Assembly: GCA_030648295.1 (NCBI GenBank)
Contig: JAUSID010000067.1
Location: forward strand, 1 to 39,609
Length of the DNA stretch: 39,609 nucleotides
Reading direction: 5' to 3'
Source of the DNA: Opitutaceae bacterium
GTDB lineage: Bacteria; Verrucomicrobiota; Verrucomicrobiia; Opitutales; Opitutaceae
The notes below the pieces were generated by a model that was not told where the DNA came from, ran no database searches, and saw only the letters and a program-made list of their open reading frames with translations. A program made the translations under genes and the position numbers. This document shows positions 25,547 to 34,850 of this stretch, piece by piece (the first letter of the stretch is position 1; every line of letters starts with the position of its first letter).

Positions 25547-28477
25547 ATGACAATTCGTACGATTCTGAAGCTGCTCGCGTTTTGCGCGTTCGCCCACTCC
25601 GCGTTGCCGGGGGACGACCTGGCCAAAAACTTTGCCTCGCCGCCCCCGGGCGCCCGGCCGTGGGTGTTCTGGTTCTGGATCAATGGCAACATCAGCAAGG
25701 AGGGCATCACCGCGGACCTCGAGGCGATGAAGCGCGTCGGCATCGGCGGCGTGCTCTGGATGGAGGTGAGCGGCCCGTGGTGGGCGCCGGAGGGCAAGAT
25801 CACGGCCCTCAGCCCGGAGTGGCACGACTGCATGCAATGGGCATTCCGCGAATGCGACCGGCTCGGGCTGCAGTTCGATCTGTCGGTTGATTTTGGATAC
25901 GGCAGCGGCGGCCCGCACATCACGCCCGAGCTCTCGATGCAGAAACTGTACTGGAGCGAGACGGAGGTCGAGGGCGGGCAGCCTGCGACCGTAATCTTGC
26001 CGCGGCCCGAGGTGCCGAAAAGCCTCTCCGCGTGGCTCCGACCCGGGGCGGAGATTCCCGCGAAAGTGCGGGTCGCGATTGAGAAGTCCGATGGCTATCG
26101 GGATGTCGCGGTCGTGGCGATCCCGGCGCCGCTTTCCCCACGCGGCCGGGCTTACCGGATTCCCGAACTCAATCTCAAGGATGGCACCGACTGGCGGTTG
26201 CCGCGCGGGACCCAGACGGCGGCCCCACGGCCCCCCGACGCCGTAACACCAGCCGGGCAGGTACTCGATTTGACCGACAAGATGGACGCGGCCGGCCGGC
26301 TGGCATGGGAACCGCCCGCCGGCAGGTGGCTGATCCTCCGCGTGGGGCACGCGTCGAATTTCAAGATGACGCGGCCCAGCCCGGCGGCAGCCGTGGGCCT
26401 GGAGTGCGATCGGCTCGCCGCAGCCGGCATCGATGCCCACTACGGCGGGTTCCTGAGAAAGATTTTTACTGACGCCGGTGCGGCTGCCGGCCGCGCGCTC
26501 ACGCACGTCCACGTCGATAGCTGGGAGGCAGGAGGACAGAACTGGACCGCAACGTTCCCCGCGGAATTTCGGGCGCGGCGCGGATATGATCTGAGAGCCT
26601 GGCTGCCCGTGCTCACCGGACGCGTCGTGGGCAGCGCGGATTTGTCCGAGCGGTTTCTCTGGGACGTTCGAACCACGGTCAGCGAAATGATTCGTGACAA
26701 TTACGCCGCCCGGCTGCGCGAGCTCGCGCGGCCGCACGGGATCCGGTTTTCCGCCGAGGCGTACGGCCACCTCTGCATTGACAACCTCGCCTATGCCGGC
26801 ACCAGCGACCTGCCGATTAGCGAGTTTTGGGCGAGCGGCACGGACTTGTTTCCCACCCATCGCCCGGTGACCGGGGGATATGAGATGTCCACCAAAGTGA
26901 TGGCTTCCGCGGCGCACACCTACGGAAAACCCGTTGTGGGCGCCGAGTCATTCACCGCCGGCCGTGACTGGCGGGATCATCCCTTCCTTTTGAAGGCGAT
27001 GGGCGATCAGAAATACTGCGAGGGGCTGAACCGGATGATCTTTCACCTCTCGGCGCATCAGGCCTACGAGCACATGATCCCCGGACTAACGCACCGAAAG
27101 TGGGGCGAGCATATCCAGCGACACAATACGTGGTTCGCTTACAGCGGGCCGTGGATCGATTATCTGTCGCGTTCGCAGTATCTGCTCCAGGAGGGCACAT
27201 TCGTCGCCGACGTCCTCTATTGGTTCGGCGAGGGCGCGCCGCTGAACGTCAACGAAATGCAGCTGGAGATCCCGAAGGGCTACGATTTCGACTTCTGTTC
27301 ATCCGAAATCGTGATGCAGCTGGGCGTGAAAAACGGCCGGCTGGTCCTGCCCTCGGGCGCGGCCTATCGCTATCTCCTGCTGCCCAACTCCGATCGGATG
27401 ACGCTGCCGCTGGCGCGGAAAATCCGCGCGCTGGTCGACGCTGGCGCGCGCGTGATTGGCGGCAAACGACTGCGGGGCACACCGGGGCTGACGGATTTTC
27501 CGCGCGGCGACGCTGAGGTGGAGAAAATCGGGGCCGCATGGTGGGACACGAAGCGCGTGGTGTCGGGGCAGCCGCTCGCGGATGTCTTCGTCGCCGACCG
27601 GCTGAAGCCGGATTTCAATGGTGGAGACCTCCGCTATATTCACCGGCGGGTGGGCGCGGCGGATATCTATTTCATTTCGCACCAGGAAAACCGCCCGCTC
27701 GATCAGATGTGCACGTTCCGCGTGAGCGGCAAAGTGCCTGAGCTTTGGGATCCCGAAACGGGAATGGTCCGCGAGTTGCCAGAATTCGCAGACACCAACG
27801 GCAGCATCACCGTGCCGCTCCACTTCGAGCCGATGCAAAGCTGGTTCGTGGTTTTTCGGAAGAGCCCGAGCCGCAGCTCGCGAGATGATATCGCCGGACG
27901 CAACTTCCCGAGGTGGCGCGAGGCTGGCAGGGTGACCGGCCCGTGGCAGGTTTCCTTCGATGCGAAGTGGGGCGGTCCCCGCCAGCCGGTCGTGTTCGCG
28001 GAGCTGACCGACTGGAGCAAGCACGCCGACCCCGCCATCCACTATTACAGCGGCACAGCCGTCTATCGAACGACGTTTAGTCTGCCATCACACGCCACTC
28101 GTCACTCTTCACTCTTCCTGGACCTCGGCGCGGTCGAGGTGATGGCCCGGGTGCGCGTCAACGGGCGGGACTGCGGGATCGCGTGGAAACCGCCGTATCG
28201 CGTGGACATCTCGGGCGCCGCGCGGGCAGGGAAAAACGAACTCGAAGTCTCCGTCGTGAACCTCTGGGTCAACCGGCTGATCGGCGACGAGCAGCTTCCG
28301 CTCGACGGCAACTGGAAGGACTTTGAAACGCTGCTCGAGTGGCCCGAGTGGTTCAAGAACGGGACTCCGCGTCCGTCGGGGCGATTCACGTTCACGAGCG
28401 CGCGGCACTACAAGAAAGATTCGCCGCTGTTTCCTTCCGGGCTGTTCGGGCCGGTGACGCTGCAGAGCAGAGATTAG
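25547..28477 (+). CDS. GH106-type alpha-L-rhamnosidase-like enzyme 2
   Basis: A 976-residue exported enzyme with the compact GH106 layout. The ATG at 25547 gives the signal peptide M-T-I-R-T-I-L-K-L-L-A-F-C-A-F-A, nearly the same as in enzyme 1, which points to duplication. The catalytic part begins R-P-W-V-F-W-F-W-I-N-G-N-I and has the candidate catalytic residues Glu327 (H-V-D-S-W-E-A) and Glu467 (G-A-E-S-F-T-A-G). The C-terminal beta-sandwich has V-N-G-R-D-C-G-I-A-W-K-P-P-Y and N-L-W-V-N-R-L-I-G-D-E. At 28096-28116 three CACTCKT heptamers encode a short loop in this domain, probably a repeat expansion. The open frame extends about 130 codons upstream through the repeat-rich gap, which is not coding-like. 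Confidence 0.88.
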   Translation: MTIRTILKLLAFCAFAHSALPGDDLAKNFASPPPGARPWVFWFWINGNISKEGITADLEAMKRVGIGGVLWMEVSGPWWAPEGKITALSPEWHDCMQWAFRECDRLGLQFDLSVDFGYGSGGPHITPELSMQKLYWSETEVEGGQPATVILPRPEVPKSLSAWLRPGAEIPAKVRVAIEKSDGYRDVAVVAIPAPLSPRGRAYRIPELNLKDGTDWRLPRGTQTAAPRPPDAVTPAGQVLDLTDKMDAAGRLAWEPPAGRWLILRVGHASNFKMTRPSPAAAVGLECDRLAAAGIDAHYGGFLRKIFTDAGAAAGRALTHVHVDSWEAGGQNWTATFPAEFRARRGYDLRAWLPVLTGRVVGSADLSERFLWDVRTTVSEMIRDNYAARLRELARPHGIRFSAEAYGHLCIDNLAYAGTSDLPISEFWASGTDLFPTHRPVTGGYEMSTKVMASAAHTYGKPVVGAESFTAGRDWRDHPFLLKAMGDQKYCEGLNRMIFHLSAHQAYEHMIPGLTHRKWGEHIQRHNTWFAYSGPWIDYLSRSQYLLQEGTFVADVLYWFGEGAPLNVNEMQLEIPKGYDFDFCSSEIVMQLGVKNGRLVLPSGAAYRYLLLPNSDRMTLPLARKIRALVDAGARVIGGKRLRGTPGLTDFPRGDAEVEKIGAAWWDTKRVVSGQPLADVFVADRLKPDFNGGDLRYIHRRVGAADIYFISHQENRPLDQMCTFRVSGKVPELWDPETGMVRELPEFADTNGSITVPLHFEPMQSWFVVFRKSPSRSSRDDIAGRNFPRWREAGRVTGPWQVSFDAKWGGPRQPVVFAELTDWSKHADPAIHYYSGTAVYRTTFSLPSHATRHSSLFLDLGAVEVMARVRVNGRDCGIAWKPPYRVDISGAARAGKNELEVSVVNLWVNRLIGDEQLPLDGNWKDFETLLEWPEWFKNGTPRPSGRFTFTSARHYKKDSPLFPSGLFGPVTLQSRD

Positions 28478-28504
28478 GTCGTGTCTTCAAACCCGAAAGC
28501 CGGT

Positions 28505-28561
28505 GTAGCGGAAGCCGTGAGGCTTTCGTCATACCGACGAAACGCTCACGCGTTCCGCTAC
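28505..28561. repeat. Inverted pair of 26-bp GTGA-loop hairpin elements
   Basis: The left arm (28505-28530) has the core AAGCC-GTGA-GGCTT. The right arm (28536-28561) read on the minus strand has AACGC-GTGA-GCGTT. The rest of the 26 bases (GTAGCGG at one end, TTCGTC at the other) is identical. Both arms keep a stem although two base pairs differ. Confidence 0.75.
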
Positions 28562-28607
28562 GCCGAGTTTCTGCAACGAGGTTTGAAAACACGGCCTCGG
28601 GACCGGT

Positions 28608-28668
28608 GACCAAAGACCAGGGAGGCTCCGCCTCAGACCAAGGACCAGAGACCAAAGACCAGAGACCC
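28608..28668. repeat. GACCAAAGACCAG simple repeat
   Basis: Repeated GACCA(A/G)(A/G) units on both sides of a GAGGC-TCC-GCCTC palindrome. It is non-coding; open frames through it are low-complexity. Confidence 0.6.
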
Positions 28669-28695
28669 CAAGCCACGAAACACGCGTTCGGAAAA

Positions 28696-28767
28696 CCCTG
28701 GTCGCCTTCGGCGCCGCCAAAGGCGGGTAAACCCTGGCCGCTTACGGCGCCGCCGAAGGCGGGCAAG
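28696..28767. repeat. Two 36-base tandem units with CCGCC/GGCGG hairpins
   Basis: Units starting CCCTGG at 28696 and 28732 match at most positions. Each contains a hairpin (28714-28726 and 28750-28762). Related hairpins are at 25437, 25462 and 37943. Confidence 0.65.
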
Positions 28768-28828
28768 CTTGACCGGTACAAAATAACTTCCGCGTTTCAA
28801 GGATTCTAGAGCTAGAAACAACTCGACG

Positions 28829-31417
28829 ATGAAGAAGCAACTTGCGGTGGCGGTGGTCGGATGGTGCGTATCCGCGGCAGCCGTGTTGGCGGGGGGCGCG
28901 CCGGTCGCAGACAAGGCGGCGTGGCCGTTTGCCATCACCGCCGCGCACCGCCCGGGCACATATTGGTGGGTGCCGGGCAGCGCGTTCACGAAGGAGGACA
29001 TCGACTGGAACCTGCGCCAGTTGCGCGATGCCGGCTTCGGCTTCGTCCACATTGTCCCGATTTACGGCGCACGGGGCGCGGAAGCGCGGTACATCCCCTA
29101 CCTCTCGCCGGAGTGGATGCGGATGCTCGACCTGACGGTCCGCCAGGCGCAGGCGCTCGGGCTCTTTGTGGACATGACCACCGGCTCCGGCTGGTGCTTC
29201 GGCGGGCCGGATCTTCCGGCGGACGCAATCGATGTGAAGGCCCGGTACGATGCCGCCACGAATTCGGTGAGCCTCGCGCTGGGAATGAAGGTCAAGCGAG
29301 CGGCGCCGGGCGGCGAAGGGCCGATGATAAATCCTTTCTCGCCCCGCGCGATGTCGCTGTATCTGCAACGTTTCGACCAGGCGTTTGACGCCGCGAAGCC
29401 CGCGCTGCCGCGCGCCCAATACCACGACTCCTTCGAATACCAGGCCAACTGGAGCCCGGAGCTGCTGGATGAGTTCCAGCGGCGCGTCGGATATGATCTG
29501 CGCGCGCACCTGCGCGAATTTTTCGACGAGAAGCCCGCGGCCGATCCCGCCGTTCTTGCGCGGGTGAAATACGATTACCGGCACGTGCTCGCGGAACTGC
29601 ATCGCGAATCGATCCAGGTTTGGACCGACTGGGCGCATCGACGCGGGATGGTGACGCGCGACCAGGCGCACGGCTCGCCGGCAAACCTGCTGGACGTCTA
29701 TGCCGCGAGCGACATCCCGGAGACGGAGATGTTCGGCGCGCCGGAGTTCCCCATCCCGGGTTTTCGTCGCGATCCGGCGATGGTGCGCGACGGTGATTCC
29801 GACCCGCGGATCTGCATGCTCGCGGCATCGGCCGCGCACGTTGCGCATCCGCCCGGCCGGCAGCTCGTCACCTCGGAGAGCGGCACATGGCTCCGCGAGC
29901 ACTGGCACGAGAGCCTGGCGCATCTCAAGCTCGAGTTGGATCTGTTCTTCCTCGCCGGGGTGAACCAGATGCTCTTCCACGGCACGTGTTATTCCCCGAA
30001 GGACGCGCCGTGGCCGGGCTGGTTCTTCTACGCGGCGACGCAGATGAACCCGCGCAATTCGATGTGGCGAGATGTGCCGTACCTGACCGGGTACATCAGC
30101 CGCTGCCAGTCCGTCCTCCAGGCCGGCCAGCCCGCGAACGATGTGCTGGTCTACTGGCCGATCCACGATCTGTGGATGGATCCGGCCGGCACCGCGATGC
30201 GACTCACGGTTCACCGCCACGAGTGGATGGCGCGGCAGCGCCTCGGCGAGGTCGCGGACGCGCTGCTCGCGAAGGGCTATGCCTTCGACTTCGTCTCCGA
30301 CCGGATGATCGAAAGCCTGCGCGTCCGGGATGGCCGGCTCGAGGCGCCGGGTGGAACGTATCGCGCGATTGTGATTCCCGCCTGCACGCATCTGCCGGAG
30401 GGCACGGCCGCCCGGCTGGCGGAGCTGGCCGGTCGCGGCGTGCCAATCGTATTCGAACGTGAGATACCCGCCGACGTGCCCGGCAATTCCGACGTTGGCA
30501 AACGGCGCGCAAAACTCGCGGCCCACCGGGCGCAACTGGAGCAGGCGGGTGTCATCGTGGCGCCGGACGCGGTGAACGGGCTCGCCCGGGTGGGAATCGC
30601 GCACGAACCGATGGCGGACGCCGGGCTGCGATTCATCCGGAGGCGGGTGGGGACCTCCCACTGGTACTTTATCGCCAACCACACGGCGAAGGAGGTGGCA
30701 GCCTGGATCGGACTTGGCGTGCCATTCACCATGGCCACGCGATTTGACCCGATGACGGGTCGCTCGGGCCGGCTGCCGCAGCGCACCCAGGGGACGGGCG
30801 CGGAGATCCACCTGCAACTGGCGCCGGGCGAGAGTGCTATCCTGAAGGCGGATACAGCGGACCGACCGGGACCGGCATGGCCGCTGCTGCGCCCGGCGGG
30901 AGAGCCGGTCGTTCTGCAAGGGCAGTGGTCGGTTGATTTTGTCGAGGGCGGGCCCGCGCTGCCCGCAGCCTACACGACGCGAGACCTGCGCTCGTGGACG
31001 GGCGCCGCGGATCCGAAGGCGCAGGCGTTTGCCGGCACGGCGCGCTACACGCTGCGATTTTCCGCGCCGGCCCCCGCGGCGGATGACTGGGTGCTGGATC
31101 TGGGCGACGTGCGCGAGAGCGCGCGGGTGCGATTGAACGGCCACGATGCCGGCGCGTTGATCGCGATTCCGTTCCGGCTGTTGGTGGGCGCGTATCTGCA
31201 GCGCGGAGAAAACACACTGGAGATCGAAGTCACCAATCTCGCGGCGAACCGGGTGCGCGACCTCGAGCGCCGGAAGGTCGACTGGAGGGTCATGCGCGAC
31301 GTCAACATCCTGAGCGTGCTCTACAAGACCTTCTCGCCGGACCAGTGGCCGCTCGAGCCGTCGGGATTGCTCGGGCCGGTTACGCTGATTCCGCACGACC
31401 GCCGGTCGTCCCCGTAG
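28829..31417 (+). CDS. Divergent GH106-like glycoside hydrolase 3
   Basis: An 862-residue exported enzyme, shorter and more diverged than the other three. The signal peptide is M-K-K-Q-L-A-V-A-V-V-G-W-C-V. The family opening is replaced by G-T-Y-W-W-V-P-G-S-A-F and NLRQLRDAGFGFVHIVPIYG. Candidate catalytic residues sit at matching places: Glu203 in H-D-S-F-E and Glu350 in T-S-E-S-G-T-W, where the others have DSWE and AESFT. The C-terminal beta-sandwich keeps L-N-G-H-D-A-G-A-L and E-V-T-N-L-A-A-N-R but lacks the N-R-L-I-G-D-E motif. It ends P-S-G-L-L-G-P-V-T-L like its neighbours. A different linkage or sugar specificity from enzymes 1, 2 and 4 is likely. Spacing to the next gene is about 18 bases. 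Confidence 0.82.
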   Translation: MKKQLAVAVVGWCVSAAAVLAGGAPVADKAAWPFAITAAHRPGTYWWVPGSAFTKEDIDWNLRQLRDAGFGFVHIVPIYGARGAEARYIPYLSPEWMRMLDLTVRQAQALGLFVDMTTGSGWCFGGPDLPADAIDVKARYDAATNSVSLALGMKVKRAAPGGEGPMINPFSPRAMSLYLQRFDQAFDAAKPALPRAQYHDSFEYQANWSPELLDEFQRRVGYDLRAHLREFFDEKPAADPAVLARVKYDYRHVLAELHRESIQVWTDWAHRRGMVTRDQAHGSPANLLDVYAASDIPETEMFGAPEFPIPGFRRDPAMVRDGDSDPRICMLAASAAHVAHPPGRQLVTSESGTWLREHWHESLAHLKLELDLFFLAGVNQMLFHGTCYSPKDAPWPGWFFYAATQMNPRNSMWRDVPYLTGYISRCQSVLQAGQPANDVLVYWPIHDLWMDPAGTAMRLTVHRHEWMARQRLGEVADALLAKGYAFDFVSDRMIESLRVRDGRLEAPGGTYRAIVIPACTHLPEGTAARLAELAGRGVPIVFEREIPADVPGNSDVGKRRAKLAAHRAQLEQAGVIVAPDAVNGLARVGIAHEPMADAGLRFIRRRVGTSHWYFIANHTAKEVAAWIGLGVPFTMATRFDPMTGRSGRLPQRTQGTGAEIHLQLAPGESAILKADTADRPGPAWPLLRPAGEPVVLQGQWSVDFVEGGPALPAAYTTRDLRSWTGAADPKAQAFAGTARYTLRFSAPAPAADDWVLDLGDVRESARVRLNGHDAGALIAIPFRLLVGAYLQRGENTLEIEVTNLAANRVRDLERRKVDWRVMRDVNILSVLYKTFSPDQWPLEPSGLLGPVTLIPHDRRSSP

Positions 31418-31435
31418 CCTCCCGCCACCGGATGA

Positions 31436-34400
31436 ATGCGCCTTCACCTTCGTATCTGCCCGCTTTGGACCAACCAACCTGACTCCTCCAGTATCCCCGT
31501 GAACCGACCATCCTCCCGGCAACTTGCCTCCGCGGCGTTCCGCACCGTCACGCTCGTGACCGCCCTGCTGGCGGTTGCGCCGCGGCCGAGCCTTGGGGCT
31601 TTCGAGGATGGGTTTCGCGACCCGCCGGCTTCGGCCAAGCCGTGGACGTACTGGTTTTGGATGAACGGCAACATCACGCGCAAGGGAATCACGGCCGACC
31701 TGGAGGCGATGGCGCGGGTCGGGATCGGCGGCGTGCTCATCATGGAGGTGGCGAGTCCCCAGCGGATGGCCCCTGCCGGGCCGGTGCCGTTCTTCAGTCC
31801 GGCGTGGCGGGAACTGTTCCGCCACGCGGTGGCGGAGGCGGGCCGGCTGGGCTTGGCGATCAACCTGAACAACGACGCCGGCTGGACCGGCAGCGGAGGT
31901 CCGTGGGTCAAGCCGGAGTTTTCCATGCAGAAGGTGGTCTCGACCAGCCTCCCGATACGGGGACCGCGGCGCTGCGAGGAGACGTTGCCCCAGCCCGCGG
32001 CCGTGCAGGGGTTTTACCGCGATATCAAGGTGCTGGCGTACCCGGCGCCGGCGCTGTCGCCCGGGGCGGTGGCCGTCCCGCTGCCGGCGCCGAAGAAGGG
32101 CAAGCGCGCAGGGAAGGCGGCCGCGCCCGCGGTTCCGGCGGCGGCTCCCATCCCGGCTGACCGCATCGTCGATCTGACGTCCCGAATGAACGCCGCCGGC
32201 AGACTGGAGTGGGACGCTCCGGCCGGCGACTGGATCGTGCTGCGCATCGGCCACACCTCCACCGGGCAGATGAACAAACCCTCGCCCGAGGCCGGACGCG
32301 GCCTGGAATGCGACAAGTTCAGCGCCGAAGCCCTGCGGCGGCATTTTGATGCGTTCGTCGGCCGGCTGGCCGAAGAGATAGGTCCGGCGGCGGGCCGCGT
32401 TCTCACCATGACGCACATCGACAGCTGGGAGGTGGGCAACCAGACTTGGACGACGCGGATGGCGGAGGAGTTTGCGCGGCGCCGCGGATACGAGCTCACG
32501 CCGTGGCTGATGGTGCTGGCGGGCGGGCCGCCGGTCGGCAGCGTCGAGCAGACGGGCCGCTTCCGACGCGATTTCAAGCGCACGCAATCCGAGCTGATGA
32601 ACGAGAACTACGCGGCGGCATTGCGGGAGCTCGCCCACCGCCACGGGCTGAAGCTGTCGATCGAAGCCTACGGGCCCACGGGCGAGTTCATCAACTCACT
32701 CGACTACGCGACCCACGCGGATCTGCCGATGGCGGAGTTCTGGGTGATGCGTTGGGGCGCGTGGCATCTCCATTCATCGCGGCTGGTCTCGTCGGCGGTA
32801 CACGCGGCCGGCCGGTCGCTGGTCGGCGCCGAAAGCTTCACCGCGACGGGTGAGAACGGATCGTGGACGGAGCACCCGTATTCAATCAAGACGGTCGGCG
32901 ACTGGGCGTTTTCGGAGGGGGTGAACCACTTCGTCTTCCACCGGACGGTGCTGCAACCATGGTCCGGATACGAGCCCGGGATGACCTTCGGGCCGCACGG
33001 CACCCACTTCGATCGCAACCAGACCTGGTGGGAACCCGGTGCCGTGTTCATGCGCTACCTCGCGCGCTGCCAGTTCCTTTTGCAGCAGGGATTGTTCGTG
33101 GCCGACGTGGCCCGGCTGCTGCCGGACGGGGAAGAGCACGGCTCGAGCGAAAACCATGGTTCGAGCCTCGGGATGAACGCGCTCCCGCGGCGTTTCGCGC
33201 CGCTCCCGATCGGCTACAATTTCGATTACCTCTCGGACAAGCTCCTGTCGGAGAAAGCGGCGGTGAAGGACGGCCGTCTCACGTTTCCCGGTGGAATGAG
33301 TTATCGCGTGATCCAACTGCCCGAGTCCGCCACGATGACGCCGGAATTGCTGCGCAAATTGCGCGACCTCGTCGGAGCGGGCGCGATCCTTGCCGGTCCA
33401 CGCCTGGAGCGTTCGCCAAGCCTGCGAAATTTTCCCGAGTGCGATGCCGAGGTGAAGCGACTGGGCGCCGAGTTGTGGGGAGCGTGCGATGGAAAATCGG
33501 TGACGGAGCATGCGGTGGGGGCCGGCCGCGTTTTCTGGGGCCGGCCAATGGCCGACGTGTTGCGCTCGACCGTGGGCAAACCGGATCTCGCGTTCACGGT
33601 CGACCCGGGTGTCACCGATGAGGCGATCATGTCGGTCACGGTCGGTCGTGGCGGCACGATGGGGAAGGAGCCCCCCGGGCTCATGTCCACGAGCGGACTC
33701 AACTGGATTCACCGGCGTATGGGCGACACGGATATCTATTTCGTCGCCAACCCGCAGCACCGGGCGGTGGCGGCCCGGTGCAGCTTCCGGGTCACGGGCC
33801 GGCAGCCGGAATTTTGGAATCCCGAGACCGGGGAGTTGCTCAAGCCCGCCGTTTTTTCCAGCGAGGGTGGGCGCACGCAGGTGCCGATCGGGTTCACTCC
33901 GGCCGGCTCCGTGTTCGTGGTCTTCCGTGAACCGGCCGCAGCCGCGACCCAGGTGGTGCGGCTCAAACGTGGCGCCACCATTCTGTCTGGCGCCGATGCG
34001 GCGCCCGATGCGCTTTCGCCGCTCATTTCGATTGCCGGCGGCAGGGTGCAATTGCAGACCACCGTCGCCGGTCGGTACCAGGCGGACTTCGCCGATGGGC
34101 GTTCCCGTACCGTGGACGTGCCCGCACCCGCGCCGGAGGTTCGCGTCAGGGGGCCGTGGAGGATCGGATTTCAGTCAGGCCGCGGCGCACCGGCCACGGT
34201 GGAGTTTCCGGCGCTGGTCGATTGGGCGAAGCACGCGGACGACGGCATCCGCCATTTCTCCGGCACGGCGACCTATTCAGCCTCGTTCGATTGGCAGCCC
34301 TCTCCCGCATCTTCCGGGTCCCCCATGTCCTCCATTTATCTGGACCTGGGCCGCGTGGAGGTGATGGCGGATGTTCGGCTCAACGGAACCAATTTGGGCG

Positions 34401-34726
34401 TGCTCTGGAAGCCGCCTTACATGGTCGAGGTGAGCCGCGCACTCAAACCCGGCCGCAATCGGTTGGAACTGATAGTGACGAACCTCTGGGTGAACCGGCT
34501 GATTGGCGACGAACGTTATCCCGACGACTGCACGGCCGACGGCTCGTGGAAAACCGGGCCGATCCAAGCGTGGCCGGAGTGGTTCCTCAAAGGGCAGCCC
34601 CGGCCCGAACCGCGGCGGCTCACTTTCACGACGTGGAAGTACTACACGGCCGAGACACCGTTGCTGCCGTCGGGATTGCTGGGGCCCGTGACATTGCGAG
34701 CGACAACGCGGGTGCGATTCGATTAG
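31436..34726 (+). CDS. GH106-type alpha-L-rhamnosidase-like enzyme 4
   Basis: A 1096-residue exported enzyme. Opening motif W-T-Y-W-F-W-M-N-G-N-I-T and GITADLEAMARVGIGGVLIM. Candidate catalytic residues are Glu332 (T-H-I-D-S-W-E) and Glu466 (G-A-E-S-F-T). A Lys/Ala/Pro-rich stretch at about 218-243 looks like a flexible insertion, and E-E-H-G-S-S-E-N-H-G-S-S is another. The C-terminal beta-sandwich has L-N-G-T-N-L-G-V-L-W-K-P-P-Y and N-L-W-V-N-R-L-I-G-D-E-R. A GTG at 31499 gives a more ordinary signal peptide (N-R-P-S-S-R-Q-L then a hydrophobic run to S-L-G-A) and may be the true start; ATG 31432 is in another frame. It closely follows enzyme 3 and is the last of the four in the tandem series. 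Confidence 0.87.
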   Translation: MRLHLRICPLWTNQPDSSSIPVNRPSSRQLASAAFRTVTLVTALLAVAPRPSLGAFEDGFRDPPASAKPWTYWFWMNGNITRKGITADLEAMARVGIGGVLIMEVASPQRMAPAGPVPFFSPAWRELFRHAVAEAGRLGLAINLNNDAGWTGSGGPWVKPEFSMQKVVSTSLPIRGPRRCEETLPQPAAVQGFYRDIKVLAYPAPALSPGAVAVPLPAPKKGKRAGKAAAPAVPAAAPIPADRIVDLTSRMNAAGRLEWDAPAGDWIVLRIGHTSTGQMNKPSPEAGRGLECDKFSAEALRRHFDAFVGRLAEEIGPAAGRVLTMTHIDSWEVGNQTWTTRMAEEFARRRGYELTPWLMVLAGGPPVGSVEQTGRFRRDFKRTQSELMNENYAAALRELAHRHGLKLSIEAYGPTGEFINSLDYATHADLPMAEFWVMRWGAWHLHSSRLVSSAVHAAGRSLVGAESFTATGENGSWTEHPYSIKTVGDWAFSEGVNHFVFHRTVLQPWSGYEPGMTFGPHGTHFDRNQTWWEPGAVFMRYLARCQFLLQQGLFVADVARLLPDGEEHGSSENHGSSLGMNALPRRFAPLPIGYNFDYLSDKLLSEKAAVKDGRLTFPGGMSYRVIQLPESATMTPELLRKLRDLVGAGAILAGPRLERSPSLRNFPECDAEVKRLGAELWGACDGKSVTEHAVGAGRVFWGRPMADVLRSTVGKPDLAFTVDPGVTDEAIMSVTVGRGGTMGKEPPGLMSTSGLNWIHRRMGDTDIYFVANPQHRAVAARCSFRVTGRQPEFWNPETGELLKPAVFSSEGGRTQVPIGFTPAGSVFVVFREPAAAATQVVRLKRGATILSGADAAPDALSPLISIAGGRVQLQTTVAGRYQADFADGRSRTVDVPAPAPEVRVRGPWRIGFQSGRGAPATVEFPALVDWAKHADDGIRHFSGTATYSASFDWQPSPASSGSPMSSIYLDLGRVEVMADVRLNGTNLGVLWKPPYMVEVSRALKPGRNRLELIVTNLWVNRLIGDERYPDDCTADGSWKTGPIQAWPEWFLKGQPRPEPRRLTFTTWKYYTAETPLLPSGLLGPVTLRATTRVRFD

Positions 34727-34850
34727 CCGCCGCGGTGACGCGGCCGCCGATTATGGACTGTGCACCGGCCGCGATTCGCTTTATCGTCCACGAGCTCGCA
34801 CGGACGTGGCGACATTTCCACAGCGGGATGTGTTCAAAGGATACAAGCTC

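Larger units (their letters stand above)
28478..28828. other. 351-base repeat-rich gap
   Basis: No gene seen. It holds an inverted pair of GTGA-loop elements (28505-28561), a GACCAAAGACCAG-type simple repeat (28608-28668) interrupted by the palindrome GAGGC-TCC-GCCTC (28622-28634), and two 36-base tandem units (28696-28767), each with a CCGCC-NAA-GGCGG hairpin. Multiple hairpins may attenuate read-through between GH106 genes 2 and 3; no T-tract terminator is visible. Confidence 0.6.

Noticed and set aside
28742-32644. 1300-codon open frame on the minus strand
   Set aside because: It is antisense to two GH106-type genes; its product is Arg/His/Gly/Pro-rich with no domain. It results from G/C-ending codons on the real strand.
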